Shown here piece after piece: positions 19,825-27,885 of a stretch of DNA of 64,000 nucleotides. The number at the start of each line of letters is the position of its first letter. The stretch's first letter is position 1. This stretch comes from Bacteroidaceae bacterium. Its GTDB lineage: Bacteria > Bacteroidota > Bacteroidia > Bacteroidales > Bacteroidaceae. Position numbers and translations under genes: made by a program. Under the pieces are notes generated by a model that ran no database searches, had not been told where the DNA came from, and saw only the letters and a list, made by a program, of their open reading frames with translations. The stretch lies in NCBI GenBank assembly GCA_017960985.1, contig JAGCYD010000028.1, forward strand, positions 1 through 64,000, in the 5' to 3' direction.

Positions 19825-21930
19825 ATGACACCAATGGCCATCCTACTTTCGAACCAAGGAGCCCTGATTAGTGACCCCACTTGGATATTCTTTCTGGTGC
19901 TTGTCATTATATTGCTGGCTCCCCTGTTGCTTCGCCGACTGCGTGTGCCCCACATCATCGGGCTAATGCTGGCCGGAGTGCTTATTGGCCCCTATGGGTT
20001 CAATGTTATAGAGCGCGACCGTAGTTTCGAGATATTCGGACAGGTGGGTATCTATTACATCATGTTCTTGGCTGCCTTGGAACTGGATATGGGAAGTGTT
20101 GAACACTATGGCCGTCGCGGTTTGCAATTCGGACTGCTCACATTCCTTGTACCATTTGCTTTGGGGGCTGTGGCCATGCGGTACATTCTCCACTTTGATG
20201 GTTCTGCATCCCTGTTGCTGGGTTGCATCTTTGCCTCCCACACCCTGGTCTCTTATCCGATAGTCGGTCGTTACGGACTGGGGCGGCATCGCAGTGTGGT
20301 CATCTCTGTGGTAGCCACAGCCGTGGCCATATTCCTTGCCCTGTTGTTGGTGGCTGTTATCGTAGGGCGTTTGTCCTCTAATACCGACTGGCGTTTCTGG
20401 CTGTGGTTTGTGGCGAAATGTATTGTTTATGGCAGCATTGTCGTGGTGTTTTTCCCCGTGGTGGGGCGCTGGTTCTTGCGTCGCTATGACGACAATGTAC
20501 TGCAATTCATCTTTGTCCTTGCCTTGCTCTTCCTCAGTGCCGCACTGGCCTCACTGGCAGGATTGGAGGGTCTTCTCGGTGCATTCCTTGCCGGTTTGGT
20601 GGTCAATCGGCTCATTCCCCGTACCTCGCCTTTGATGAACCGCATCGAGTTTGTCGGTAATGCTCTTTTTATACCCTACTTCCTGATAGGTGTGGGCATG
20701 ATTATCGATGTGCAGGTGTTGTTGAAGGATGCTCGTACAATGTGGATTGTGTTGGTGATGGTGGTGGTAGCCACACTGGGTAAGTGGATTGCGGCGGAAC
20801 TGATGCAACTTACCTCGCGTGGTAATCGTGATAGCCGGATACTCATGTTCGGTCTAACCAATGCCCATGCAGCCGGTGCATTGGCAATCGTGACGATTGG
20901 TCTCAATCCGGCGATGCCCCTGATGGACAAGTCGATGCTCAATGGTACAGTTATGCTGATACTCTTCTCCTGTGTAATTAGTTCTTTGGCAACGAATTAC
21001 GGCGCTCGTCGTACCGCATTGCGGGAGACAGCATTGGAGGAGAACCGTGGTGCCTATCACGGCAAGTGTTTGATCGCTTATTCGCAGGAGGCGAATGTTG
21101 AAGTGATGACTCAGATGGCGATGCTCATTCGTAACCCGTATATTCCCGAAAGTTTGATAGGACTGACGGTTAGTTATGACGATGAAATGGGGAAGAAGCA
21201 TCATGAGCGTGCCCGTCAGATGTTGGAGAAGGCACAGGGTATAGCTGCTGCCGCCGACATCCACATGCTGACTATGAATCGTGTGAGCACCAATATTGCG
21301 AGCGGTATTCTCCATACGATGGTGGAACACGAATGCGGTGAGGTTATTGTCTGCCTCACGGACCGTACCACCGATATGCCCAAGTCATCGCTGGGTACCG
21401 TTATCGATAATTTGCTGGAGAACAACCATCGTGAGGTGATGGCATTACGCAGTATAGTACCTCCAGGCACGCTTCGCCGTATCGTGGTTGCCGTTCCGCA
21501 GAAGGCAGAATATGAGGTGGGCTTCTATAAATGGCTGGAACATATCTGCCGTATCGGCGAGCAGTTAGATTGTCACATGGAATTCCATGCCCATCTCGAT
21601 ACGCTGCCGTATATAAAAGGATATATGCGTCAGAAACATGGTAGTCTGCGCTCTGAGTTCATGGAGATGGCACGGTGGTCTCAGTTCCCGTCGCTTGCCT
21701 CGCGTGTGGGTGTGGACGATATGATTGTCGCCGTCACAGCGCGTCCCGAGTTTATTTCCTATCAGTCGTTATTCGACAATCTACCTTTGCTCATTCATCG
21801 CTATTTCAGTCATACCAGCGTTATGCTATTGTATCCCGACCAGCTTGGTGAGCCCTCGGAGACGCTATCCATCTTTGCGCCTAATGGCCGTGCTGTGACG
21901 CGTCGGTCGGGTTGGACGCACTTTTCCTAA
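19825..21930 (+). CDS. CPA2-family cation:proton antiporter with C-terminal nucleotide-binding-like domain
   Basis: A 701-aa inner-membrane protein. Residues about 15-400 are a Na+/H+ exchanger domain with roughly 12 helices, opening with LRVPHIIGLMLAGVLIGPYGF and with FLAALELDMG in the transport core. Residues about 410-700 are soluble and resemble tandem universal-stress-type domains (HGKCLIAYSQEANVE near 412). No KTN/RCK domain with a GxGxxG motif is seen, so it is not a classical KefB/C. Transported ion is unknown. Monocistronic, with a hairpin 54 bases after its stop. Confidence 0.88.
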   Translation: MTPMAILLSNQGALISDPTWIFFLVLVIILLAPLLLRRLRVPHIIGLMLAGVLIGPYGFNVIERDRSFEIFGQVGIYYIMFLAALELDMGSVEHYGRRGLQFGLLTFLVPFALGAVAMRYILHFDGSASLLLGCIFASHTLVSYPIVGRYGLGRHRSVVISVVATAVAIFLALLLVAVIVGRLSSNTDWRFWLWFVAKCIVYGSIVVVFFPVVGRWFLRRYDDNVLQFIFVLALLFLSAALASLAGLEGLLGAFLAGLVVNRLIPRTSPLMNRIEFVGNALFIPYFLIGVGMIIDVQVLLKDARTMWIVLVMVVVATLGKWIAAELMQLTSRGNRDSRILMFGLTNAHAAGALAIVTIGLNPAMPLMDKSMLNGTVMLILFSCVISSLATNYGARRTALRETALEENRGAYHGKCLIAYSQEANVEVMTQMAMLIRNPYIPESLIGLTVSYDDEMGKKHHERARQMLEKAQGIAAAADIHMLTMNRVSTNIASGILHTMVEHECGEVIVCLTDRTTDMPKSSLGTVIDNLLENNHREVMALRSIVPPGTLRRIVVAVPQKAEYEVGFYKWLEHICRIGEQLDCHMEFHAHLDTLPYIKGYMRQKHGSLRSEFMEMARWSQFPSLASRVGVDDMIVAVTARPEFISYQSLFDNLPLLIHRYFSHTSVMLLYPDQLGEPSETLSIFAPNGRAVTRRSGWTHFS

Positions 21931-21983
21931 ATATAAAGAAAGGGAATAATAGAATTGTGCATGCATTGCACAATATTAACAAG

Positions 21984-22011
21984 CAAAGGGCACACCAATA
22001 TGCGCCCTTTG
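21984..22011. terminator. Hairpin between convergent genes
   Basis: CAAAGGGC pairs with GCCCTTTG around a 12-base loop. It lies between the convergent ends of the antiporter and the secreted repeat-protein gene and could stop transcription from either side, though the T run is short. Confidence 0.6.
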
Positions 22012-22031
22012 TTTGTTGATATTATGGATTG

Positions 22032-24470
22032 CTATTCGTTCGGGTCGGAAGCAGGAGCCTTACCCAATATAATGTTGGCGACTGCGGTAATATCGGCTAT
22101 GTTCACAACACCGTCACCATTTATGTCACCACCTTGCCCACTGCCGCTGGTGGGGCTTATGGTGAACTGTTCCTGAGTTTCCTCTGAACCTGCGAGGGTG
22201 CCATCCTGCATGTAGGCAGAGACGGAAACATTGATGGTGTAGCTGTCGAGCGTGACTTCCGTTTCGCTGGTATCACCACCATTGCCGAAGCTGATGTTAT
22301 AATTGTAGGTTACGCCCGGAGTGTCGCATGCGAAGTGGAGCTTGCCGTCGGAGTAAGTGACGGTGGGCTTAGCACAACGCTTCGCGTCGAATTGGATATT
22401 CTTCCAGTCACCATCGCGGAAGATGATGCGGCCTACAAGGTATGAGGGCGATATGAAAGGAAAGGTCTTTCCATTTTCGAGATTGACAAGTTCAATTCCC
22501 CATCCGCTTTCAGGAGCATAAATCGAGTTGTAAGTACCCAGACTTATCGAGCCGTCGAGCGTGCCCACATAGAAGGTGGTGCTGGTGGGGAAGGTGAGGT
22601 TGTTCGCCTCGAGGTCAATGATGTATTCGTTTTCATTGTCACCTGACTCGGCAAAGCGCCACTGCTCCTGTTCGGCGGCGGTTAGTCCATCGATGATGAG
22701 GTAGTAGTTGGACAAGGGAACTTCACCCGTATAGAGAATGGTGTACTGGGCGCCATAATTGTTCTTGTAGGTGGAGAAGGCTCGCTTGGCAGCAAAGTCA
22801 GCGGTCTTCACTACATAGTTGTTGTCGGTGTTGAATGCCCAACTGTCAATGCCGAGGCTATTGCCCGAGAAGTTGACAAATACGGTGTCCAACTCACTGC
22901 ATTCCGAGAAACAACTCTCAGGAATGGTGGCATCGTAGCTGTAGTTGAGCGTCAGCTCGCGTATAACAGAGTAATACTGGAACAGGTCTTGTGCCATATC
23001 GACATCCGTGATGGTGAGTTTCTTCAGGCTCTCGTTAATATTGTGGTACTCGCCACTGACACCATAGGAAGTGTAGTAGAAGAAAGGCTCCCAGAAGTTG
23101 GGGTCGTTGCGCAAGGCTGCCGTAACGGTGGCGGGCTTGGAAGTGTCGAACCTCGATACCTCCATGTAGAAGCCGTTAGAGGGGCTACCGTTGATGGCGC
23201 CTATCTCGAACTGCACATTGCTGTCCACATCAGAGCCTATCCATATCATGTTGCTGGCTTGCGAGTCGTCGATGACAACGGCTGATGCCGTGTTAACCAC
23301 CGTGAAGGCCGACGAGTTGTCGTTCTTATAGACGTTGAGCGCATTTTCTGCAACAACGCTGTTGGTGTAGATGGTATAGCTGGCTGTGTTGTTGAGGCAG
23401 TTGGTGTTGGTCCAGAAGTTCGAGCCAGCGAAGTTGATGGTCACCTTTTCAAGCGATGTGCAACCCGAGAAAGTTCCCTCGGGAATCCAATAATCACTCC
23501 AGTTGTTGTCCATGTTTATGAGCATGCTGTCGATTTCCGCATAGCTGGCAAACAGGTTCGTAACCTCTCCATTTATGGCCACATTGATGAGCGTCAGTTG
23601 CTTGATGCAGTTGGCTGCTTGGTAAGCGGTACCTGAAACGGCATAACTCTCGGCTGCGAAATAAGGCTCCCAGAAATTGCCGTCTCCAACGAATTCCGTC
23701 GAGATGTAGCCCTTACTGTTGTTATAGGGCGAGAGGGTAAGATAGAATCCATTCGAGGGATTACCATCGATAGCTCCCAACTCATACTGCACACCATCGG
23801 CTTCGCTTATACCCGTCCATACCATATTGGTACGATCGGCAGTCACTACGATACGAGGACCAGTATAGATATAGTTGAAAACATACTTGGCTTGTGTGAA
23901 AGCATCTCTCACCACAGTAGAATTGGTATAGAGGTTGAATTGATTGTAAAGATAGAAGGCATCGACACCTATCTGGAAGTTCGTTCCACTGAAGTTGACA
24001 TAGATACCTTCCTTCCATAAGTCCTCGCACTGGCCAAAGCAGTTGTCGGGGATGGTGACGTTGTAGTCGTAGTTGAGCATCAGTTTCCTCATCTCAGTGT
24101 AATACTGGAAGAGCCCTGCATCTAACAAGACATTATTAACCACCAACTCTTTGAGGTTGTTTGTCAGCGAATAGCCCGTGCCGAACTGTTGCTCGGTGAG
24201 GGTATAGAAATACGATTCCCAATAGTACTGGCTGTTGTACATGTCTGTCGAGATATAAGGTGTGCCACCCTGGGGGTCGAGTTGGCTGAGCGTGAGCTTG
24301 AAACCGTTCGAGGGGTTGCCCTCCCTTGCTTCCAGTACATACTGCAGGTTGCCCTGCGTGTCACTAACAGTCCAAATATAGTTATTCGTGTCCGCCGACA
24401 CCAGTGTGACGGTGGCTTTTGCCGTAATACCCATAAGGAGCATAATGGCCATTAAGAGCAGTTTTTTCAT
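22032..24470 (-). CDS. Secreted repeat protein with C-terminal dockerin-like module
   Basis: An 812-aa exported protein of unknown function. The signal peptide is MKKLLLMAIMLLMGITAKA. Three homologous blocks of about 190 residues follow (about 20-205, 206-395, 396-590). Each carries GNPSNGFxLTLS or a variant, then leucine-rich lines and a proline/cysteine signature such as IPDNCFGQCEDL or IPESCFSECSEL, resembling BspA-type leucine-rich repeats. A different domain spans about 590-700, then a beta-rich domain, and finally GDINGDGVVNIADITAVANI, one half of a type I dockerin calcium-binding loop. No catalytic motif was seen, so adhesion or glycan binding is possible but not shown. Confidence 0.75.
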   Translation of the reverse strand: MKKLLLMAIMLLMGITAKATVTLVSADTNNYIWTVSDTQGNLQYVLEAREGNPSNGFKLTLSQLDPQGGTPYISTDMYNSQYYWESYFYTLTEQQFGTGYSLTNNLKELVVNNVLLDAGLFQYYTEMRKLMLNYDYNVTIPDNCFGQCEDLWKEGIYVNFSGTNFQIGVDAFYLYNQFNLYTNSTVVRDAFTQAKYVFNYIYTGPRIVVTADRTNMVWTGISEADGVQYELGAIDGNPSNGFYLTLSPYNNSKGYISTEFVGDGNFWEPYFAAESYAVSGTAYQAANCIKQLTLINVAINGEVTNLFASYAEIDSMLINMDNNWSDYWIPEGTFSGCTSLEKVTINFAGSNFWTNTNCLNNTASYTIYTNSVVAENALNVYKNDNSSAFTVVNTASAVVIDDSQASNMIWIGSDVDSNVQFEIGAINGSPSNGFYMEVSRFDTSKPATVTAALRNDPNFWEPFFYYTSYGVSGEYHNINESLKKLTITDVDMAQDLFQYYSVIRELTLNYSYDATIPESCFSECSELDTVFVNFSGNSLGIDSWAFNTDNNYVVKTADFAAKRAFSTYKNNYGAQYTILYTGEVPLSNYYLIIDGLTAAEQEQWRFAESGDNENEYIIDLEANNLTFPTSTTFYVGTLDGSISLGTYNSIYAPESGWGIELVNLENGKTFPFISPSYLVGRIIFRDGDWKNIQFDAKRCAKPTVTYSDGKLHFACDTPGVTYNYNISFGNGGDTSETEVTLDSYTINVSVSAYMQDGTLAGSEETQEQFTISPTSGSGQGGDINGDGVVNIADITAVANIILGKAPASDPNE

Positions 24471-24490
24471 ATTGCTAAGAGATTAAAATT

Positions 24491-24525
24491 CGTATCTTTG
24501 AGTATGTAATTGCCCCAAAGATACG
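24491..24525. promoter_or_regulatory. Face-to-face TATCTTTG boxes upstream of the secreted repeat protein
   Basis: CGTATCTTTG (24491-24500) and its exact inverse CAAAGATACG (24516-24525) face each other. The minus-strand copy lies about 46 bases before the ATG at 24470 and is its likely -7 box. The plus-strand copy would fire towards lolD in the antisense direction, or the perfect 10-base dyad may be an operator. Confidence 0.5.
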
Positions 24526-24607
24526 ACTATTTTATATTAGCCACCAAATTTTATAGTGTATTTCTTGCTCCGTTCCTCTACGCAAGCGTAGCTTCGTGTC
24601 CGATTAC

Positions 24608-25258
24608 TTACGCGATAACTCCGTCGCACAAGTGAATGGTACGGTCGGTAAGTGCGGCCAGTTGTTCGTCGTGGGTAACGATGACGAAAGTCTGTCCGAA
24701 GCGCTCGCGCAGGTCGAAGAAGAGTTGGTGCAGTTCCTGCTTATTCTGCGAATCGAGGCTGCCCGAGGGCTCGTCGGCCATCACGACGGCTGGATTGTTT
24801 GCCAATGCCCGTGCTACGGCCACGCGCTGTTTTTCGCCGCCCGACAATTGGTTGGGCTTGTGGTTGGCACGCTCACCGAGATTCATGAAATCGAGCAATT
24901 CCTCAGCCCTGCGCTTGGCCTCCTTCCTGCCTGCACCACCAATGAATGCGGGTATCATGATGTTTTCCAGCGCTGTGAATTCGGGCAGGAGTTGGTGGAA
25001 CTGGAATACGAAACCAATCTTTTGGTTGCGGAAGTGGCTGAGTTGGTTTGCTGATAGCGTGTCGATGTCCGTACCCTCGATTTGTATCGTTCCCGTGTCG
25101 GCCTTGTCCAGTGTGCCCATAATCTGAAGCAATGTAGTCTTGCCGGCACCGCTGGGGCCGACGATGCTAACGATTTCGCCCCGATTGATGTCGAGGTCGA
25201 TACCCTTCAGGACTTGTAGGCTGCCAAATCGCTTGGTGATGTTTCGCAGTTGTATCAT
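24608..25258 (-). CDS. lolD: Lipoprotein-releasing ABC transporter ATPase LolD
   Basis: A 216-aa ABC ATPase of the LolD/MacB type that powers release of lipoproteins from the inner membrane towards the outer membrane. Walker [10 protein letters not shown] (34-42), Q-loop [21 protein letters not shown] in pieces, signature LSGGEKQR (138-145), Walker [13 protein letters not shown] (158-169) and the switch His in VTHDEQL are present. The permease partner is not in the window. It lies behind rplS on the same strand but a terminator separates them. Confidence 0.88.
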   Translation of the reverse strand: MIQLRNITKRFGSLQVLKGIDLDINRGEIVSIVGPSGAGKTTLLQIMGTLDKADTGTIQIEGTDIDTLSANQLSHFRNQKIGFVFQFHQLLPEFTALENIMIPAFIGGAGRKEAKRRAEELLDFMNLGERANHKPNQLSGGEKQRVAVARALANNPAVVMADEPSGSLDSQNKQELHQLFFDLRERFGQTFVIVTHDEQLAALTDRTIHLCDGVIA

Positions 25259-25290
25259 GGCTTGATTTTACGATTTTACGATTCCCGAAT

Positions 25291-25327
25291 AAAAAAGGCA
25301 TCTCGAGCGCGAAGCTCTTGATGCCTT
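25291..25327 (-). terminator. Rho-independent terminator behind rplS
   Basis: On the minus strand AAGGCATC pairs with GATGCCTT, with an inner GAGC/GCTC stem, followed by TTTTTT. It starts 26 bases after the rplS stop and separates rplS from lolD. Confidence 0.85.
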
Positions 25328-25352
25328 CTCATTTCATTCTCGAGACGCTCGC

Positions 25353-25718
25353 TTATTCCTCAATCGCGGCATTGCGCTTCTCGGCAATACGAGCCTTCTT
25401 ACCCGTCAAGTTGCGCAGGTAGTACAGCTTAGCACGGCGTACCTTACCAACCTTGTTAACGGTGATGCTGTCAATGTTTGGACTTTCGATGGGGAAGATA
25501 CGCTCTACACCAACGGTTCCTGACATTTTGCGAACGGTGAAGCGCTTCTTGTCACCATGGCCACAAATCTTAATGACTACGCCACGATAGAGCTGAATAC
25601 GCTCCTTGGTTCCCTCGATGATTTTGTAAGCTACGGTAATGGTGTCACCAGCCTTGAATGCGGGATGCTGCTTACCTGTAGCAAATGCTTCCTCAGCAAT
25701 TTTAATTAAATCTGCCAT
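25353..25718 (-). CDS. rplS: 50S ribosomal protein L19
   Basis: Ribosomal protein at the 30S-50S interface. At 121 aa it has normal length. Motifs [50 protein letters not shown] and [20 protein letters not shown] match the family. It is transcribed alone between a strong promoter box about 90 bases upstream and its own terminator. The DNA in front of the promoter is unusually repeat-rich. Confidence 0.97.
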   Translation of the reverse strand: MADLIKIAEEAFATGKQHPAFKAGDTITVAYKIIEGTKERIQLYRGVVIKICGHGDKKRFTVRKMSGTVGVERIFPIESPNIDSITVNKVGKVRRAKLYYLRNLTGKKARIAEKRNAAIEE

Positions 25719-25809
25719 TGTTCTGGTCTTTTAAATTGTTGTACATCTCAACTAAAGGCATAACAGGGAACTCTGCATCCTGCCAGCGACCTAAAGCGGA
25801 AAGCGGGGA

Positions 25810-25817
25810 CAAAGGTA
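25810..25817 (-). promoter_or_regulatory. -7 promoter box of rplS
   Basis: TTTTCACTACCTTTG on the minus strand contains TACCTTTG, leaving a leader of about 85 nt. A second full copy of TTTTCACTACCTTTG lies at 26097-26111, and decayed copies near 26039, 26131 and 26374. Confidence 0.6.
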
Positions 25818-25830
25818 GTGAAAATCGAGC

Positions 25831-26003
25831 GAAATACCAAAATAAAAGCGGCAAAATGATATCAGCAGAGGAAAAAATATGCTCGCATATCATTTTTCCA
25901 TTGGCGAGAACATAAAGACCAACAGGTCGAGTCGCCGCTCGAACTTGTTCGCTTGCATAGCGTGTCGGAGCAATAATGCTACGCCGCTTTTATTTTGTAT
26001 TTC
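25831..26003. repeat. MITE-like 173-bp element with 21-22 bp terminal inverted repeats
   Basis: The left end (25831-25852, from GAAATACC to AAAAGCGGC) and right end (25983-26003, GCCGCTTTTATTTTGTATTTC) are inverse complements except for one inserted base. Inside, AAAATGATAT and ATATCATTTT form a further inverted pair (near 25853 and 25886). No reading frame is convincing. CGAG occurs just outside both ends (25826-25829 and 26004-26007) and could be a short target duplication. Confidence 0.55.
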
Positions 26004-26112
26004 CGAGGTGTATCCTATCTAAGGGCTGCGAAGCAGGCCAGAGTAGTGAAAACCGAGGTGCCTCCTATCTAAGACCGAGTCGTTAACGACGAAGGTCAAA
26101 GGTAGTGAAAAC
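26003..26112. repeat. Two tandem direct repeats (about 50 and 59 bp) with promoter-like ends
   Basis: Both copies begin CCGAGGTG, continue with TCCTATCTAAG and end in GTAGTGAAAACC; their middles differ. The second middle holds the palindrome TCGTTAACGA inside GACC...GGTC. Read on the minus strand the ends are TTTTCACTAC, and the second copy gives a full TACCTTTG box. They lie between the MITE-like element and array B. From here to 26155 nothing else is recognised. Confidence 0.55.
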
Positions 26113-26155
26113 CCTATCATCAACGAAGTTAAAGTAGTGCCCCCATTGCATAAAG

Positions 26156-26241
26156 ATTCCCAAGGTTATGAACGCGCATTCCAAGGTTTGGTCTCTTCGT
26201 TCCAAACTTTGGTACGCACATTCCAAACTTATGAACAAAGA
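26156..26241. repeat. Intergenic array B: four 21-22 bp units
   Basis: Units start at 26156, 26178, 26199 and 26220 (spacing 22, 21, 21), each opening with TTCC(C)AAGG or TTCCAAAC. Units two and three contain dyads, CCAAGGTTTGG (imperfect) and CCAAACTTTGG (perfect). Between 26242 and 26389 I see no gene; the DNA holds a decayed promoter-like CAAAGTAGTAAAAG near 26374. Confidence 0.6.
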
Positions 26242-26389
26242 AAGCACCGTATCGTTATGGCTTATGCTCCACTTCCTTAGCCCTTATTCTCGGCATTGAT
26301 TCGGGGTATGCCATTTTGTTCTTTGATGCAAAGTAAAAGCCCCACTCCGTTAAAGAGCAGGGCGAGTCAAGGTCAAAGTAGTAAAAGTC

Positions 26390-26424
26390 GGACGGACAGA
26401 CAAGACAGACAAATGTCTGTCTTA
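26390..26424. repeat. Left flanking repeat of the nuclease/ncRNA module, with hairpin
   Basis: It contains GACAAGACAGACAA (26399-26412), whose inverse lies at 28168-28181. It also holds its own perfect hairpin, AAGACAGACA-AA-TGTCTGTCTT (26403-26424), 35 bases behind the nuclease stop, which might act as its terminator although no T run follows. Confidence 0.5.
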
Positions 26425-26458
26425 ACTTGGATAATTTAAGGCAACCGATGTGTTTAAC

Positions 26459-27817
26459 TCAATTGTTAGATTCTTTTTCCAATCTTATTTTCCACAAAGT
26501 CTTCTCCTGATATGTGAAGAATTTTGGGCCTTGATAAGCATCACTCTTCGTCCTCAAGTTATCAGGCAAGAATTGTTTGCAAAAGCCTGTTAGTGTATAG
26601 AGATTACCTTTATAGATTATTTTCTTACTATCAAATACTTCCACCTCAATATTTAATGGCTCAAAAATAATCTTATCTCCTTTATCCAGGCCGACCATAT
26701 TAAAGACAAAAGGTGCTCTATGTTTGTCATTAGGTGTCTTGGCAATCACACTTTCTTTCTTATCAAGTTTTGTTACCAATGTGCGTTTTCCTTTTTTTAC
26801 TAACATCGCATCATACTCCATATCTTGGAAACCCAGACCAGCCTTGATATATTCAATGTACTTACTAAGCGCACAAGAATGAGTATTATGCATTTTGCGC
26901 TTCTTCTCTATTCTCTTGACCTCCTTCTTCAGTACTTCCAGTTCTTCAAGATCTTTTATTTCAGAAATATCTTTGCCTATGCCTATATCTGATATCACTT
27001 GCTTTATTAAGTCGCTCTTCACATTGATAAAATATGATGGTAGTGTAGGCAAATCAAGTAATCGAGGCTTATCTTCTTGAGGAATCTCTGTAGTTTGCTG
27101 TTTCCCCTTGGTATTATGCGTTTGTTTTATCTTTTCCGTTTGTGGAATCTCCCCGTCCATAGTAGCAGAGAAATGAATAGTTGAGAGCATTTGTTTTATC
27201 TCATCTTCTGTAAACTTGCCATTATATTTTTCGGCTAAATATGGTCGAAGAGCCTCTGCTACTTGTTGTTGCGTATCTGCAATAAGTCCCTCCTTAATTT
27301 TGTTTAGACTCTCTTGGCGATGTTGTTCTTCAATACACTCCTCGCAGAAGTCAATAATTGTTTCTTTGCTGAAGTTCTCTTGAGAAAATATCTCGACGAA
27401 GCGCGCCCCACGTTTATTGTTTAGCTCTATAGGAATTTGTTGAACAGATAGAGCATCTCTCATCCCATTTTTATCATAGAATATCTCAATATGCTCACCA
27501 ATGTAAATGCCTACCTGGGTCTTCATTTGCCGTATGTATGATACCAATTGGTTTACATCTGTAGCTTTCTGAGTATATACGGGACGCTTTACTTCAATGA
27601 CGAATTGAACCTCACCATCTTTTTTTATAGTGATGTCGGGTTGAATATGTGTTCTTCCTATTTGCACATTCTCCTTATGACAAATCTCATTTCGCCATTT
27701 GAGCCAACCTAAATGTTGCATTTGTGCCTCAATCTGCTTATGATAAGGCTCTTCTTCAATGTTTTTTGTTTTTGCCTCAATTAATTCATAGACAAATGTG
27801 TTCCACTTTTCAAACAT
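26459..27817 (-). CDS. Orphan HsdR_N-type PD-(D/E)XK nuclease
   Basis: A 452-aa protein whose first 130 residues resemble the N-terminal nuclease domain of type I restriction subunits. YHKQIEAQMQHLGW supplies the early Glu, then HIQPDITIKK and VIEVKRP give the PD...ExK core. A helical, charged middle (about 130-330) has no recognised fold. The C-terminal 100 residues (IIYKGNLYTLTGFCKQFL ... YQGPKFFTYQEKTLWKIRL) look like a RAMA-type or related small DNA-reading domain; this is tentative. No helicase, methylase or specificity subunit is nearby, so it is not a complete restriction system. No -7 box is visible in the 69 bases between the upstream RNA and its ATG. The base composition is more AT-rich than that of the neighbours, consistent with transfer. 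Confidence 0.7.
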   Translation of the reverse strand: MFEKWNTFVYELIEAKTKNIEEEPYHKQIEAQMQHLGWLKWRNEICHKENVQIGRTHIQPDITIKKDGEVQFVIEVKRPVYTQKATDVNQLVSYIRQMKTQVGIYIGEHIEIFYDKNGMRDALSVQQIPIELNNKRGARFVEIFSQENFSKETIIDFCEECIEEQHRQESLNKIKEGLIADTQQQVAEALRPYLAEKYNGKFTEDEIKQMLSTIHFSATMDGEIPQTEKIKQTHNTKGKQQTTEIPQEDKPRLLDLPTLPSYFINVKSDLIKQVISDIGIGKDISEIKDLEELEVLKKEVKRIEKKRKMHNTHSCALSKYIEYIKAGLGFQDMEYDAMLVKKGKRTLVTKLDKKESVIAKTPNDKHRAPFVFNMVGLDKGDKIIFEPLNIEVEVFDSKKIIYKGNLYTLTGFCKQFLPDNLRTKSDAYQGPKFFTYQEKTLWKIRLEKESNN

Positions 27818-27885
27818 ACAGCTTATAATTAATTGTATTTAAGTTCTTCATGGCATTGCTATCTCTGGAACAATAGGTATAGAAC

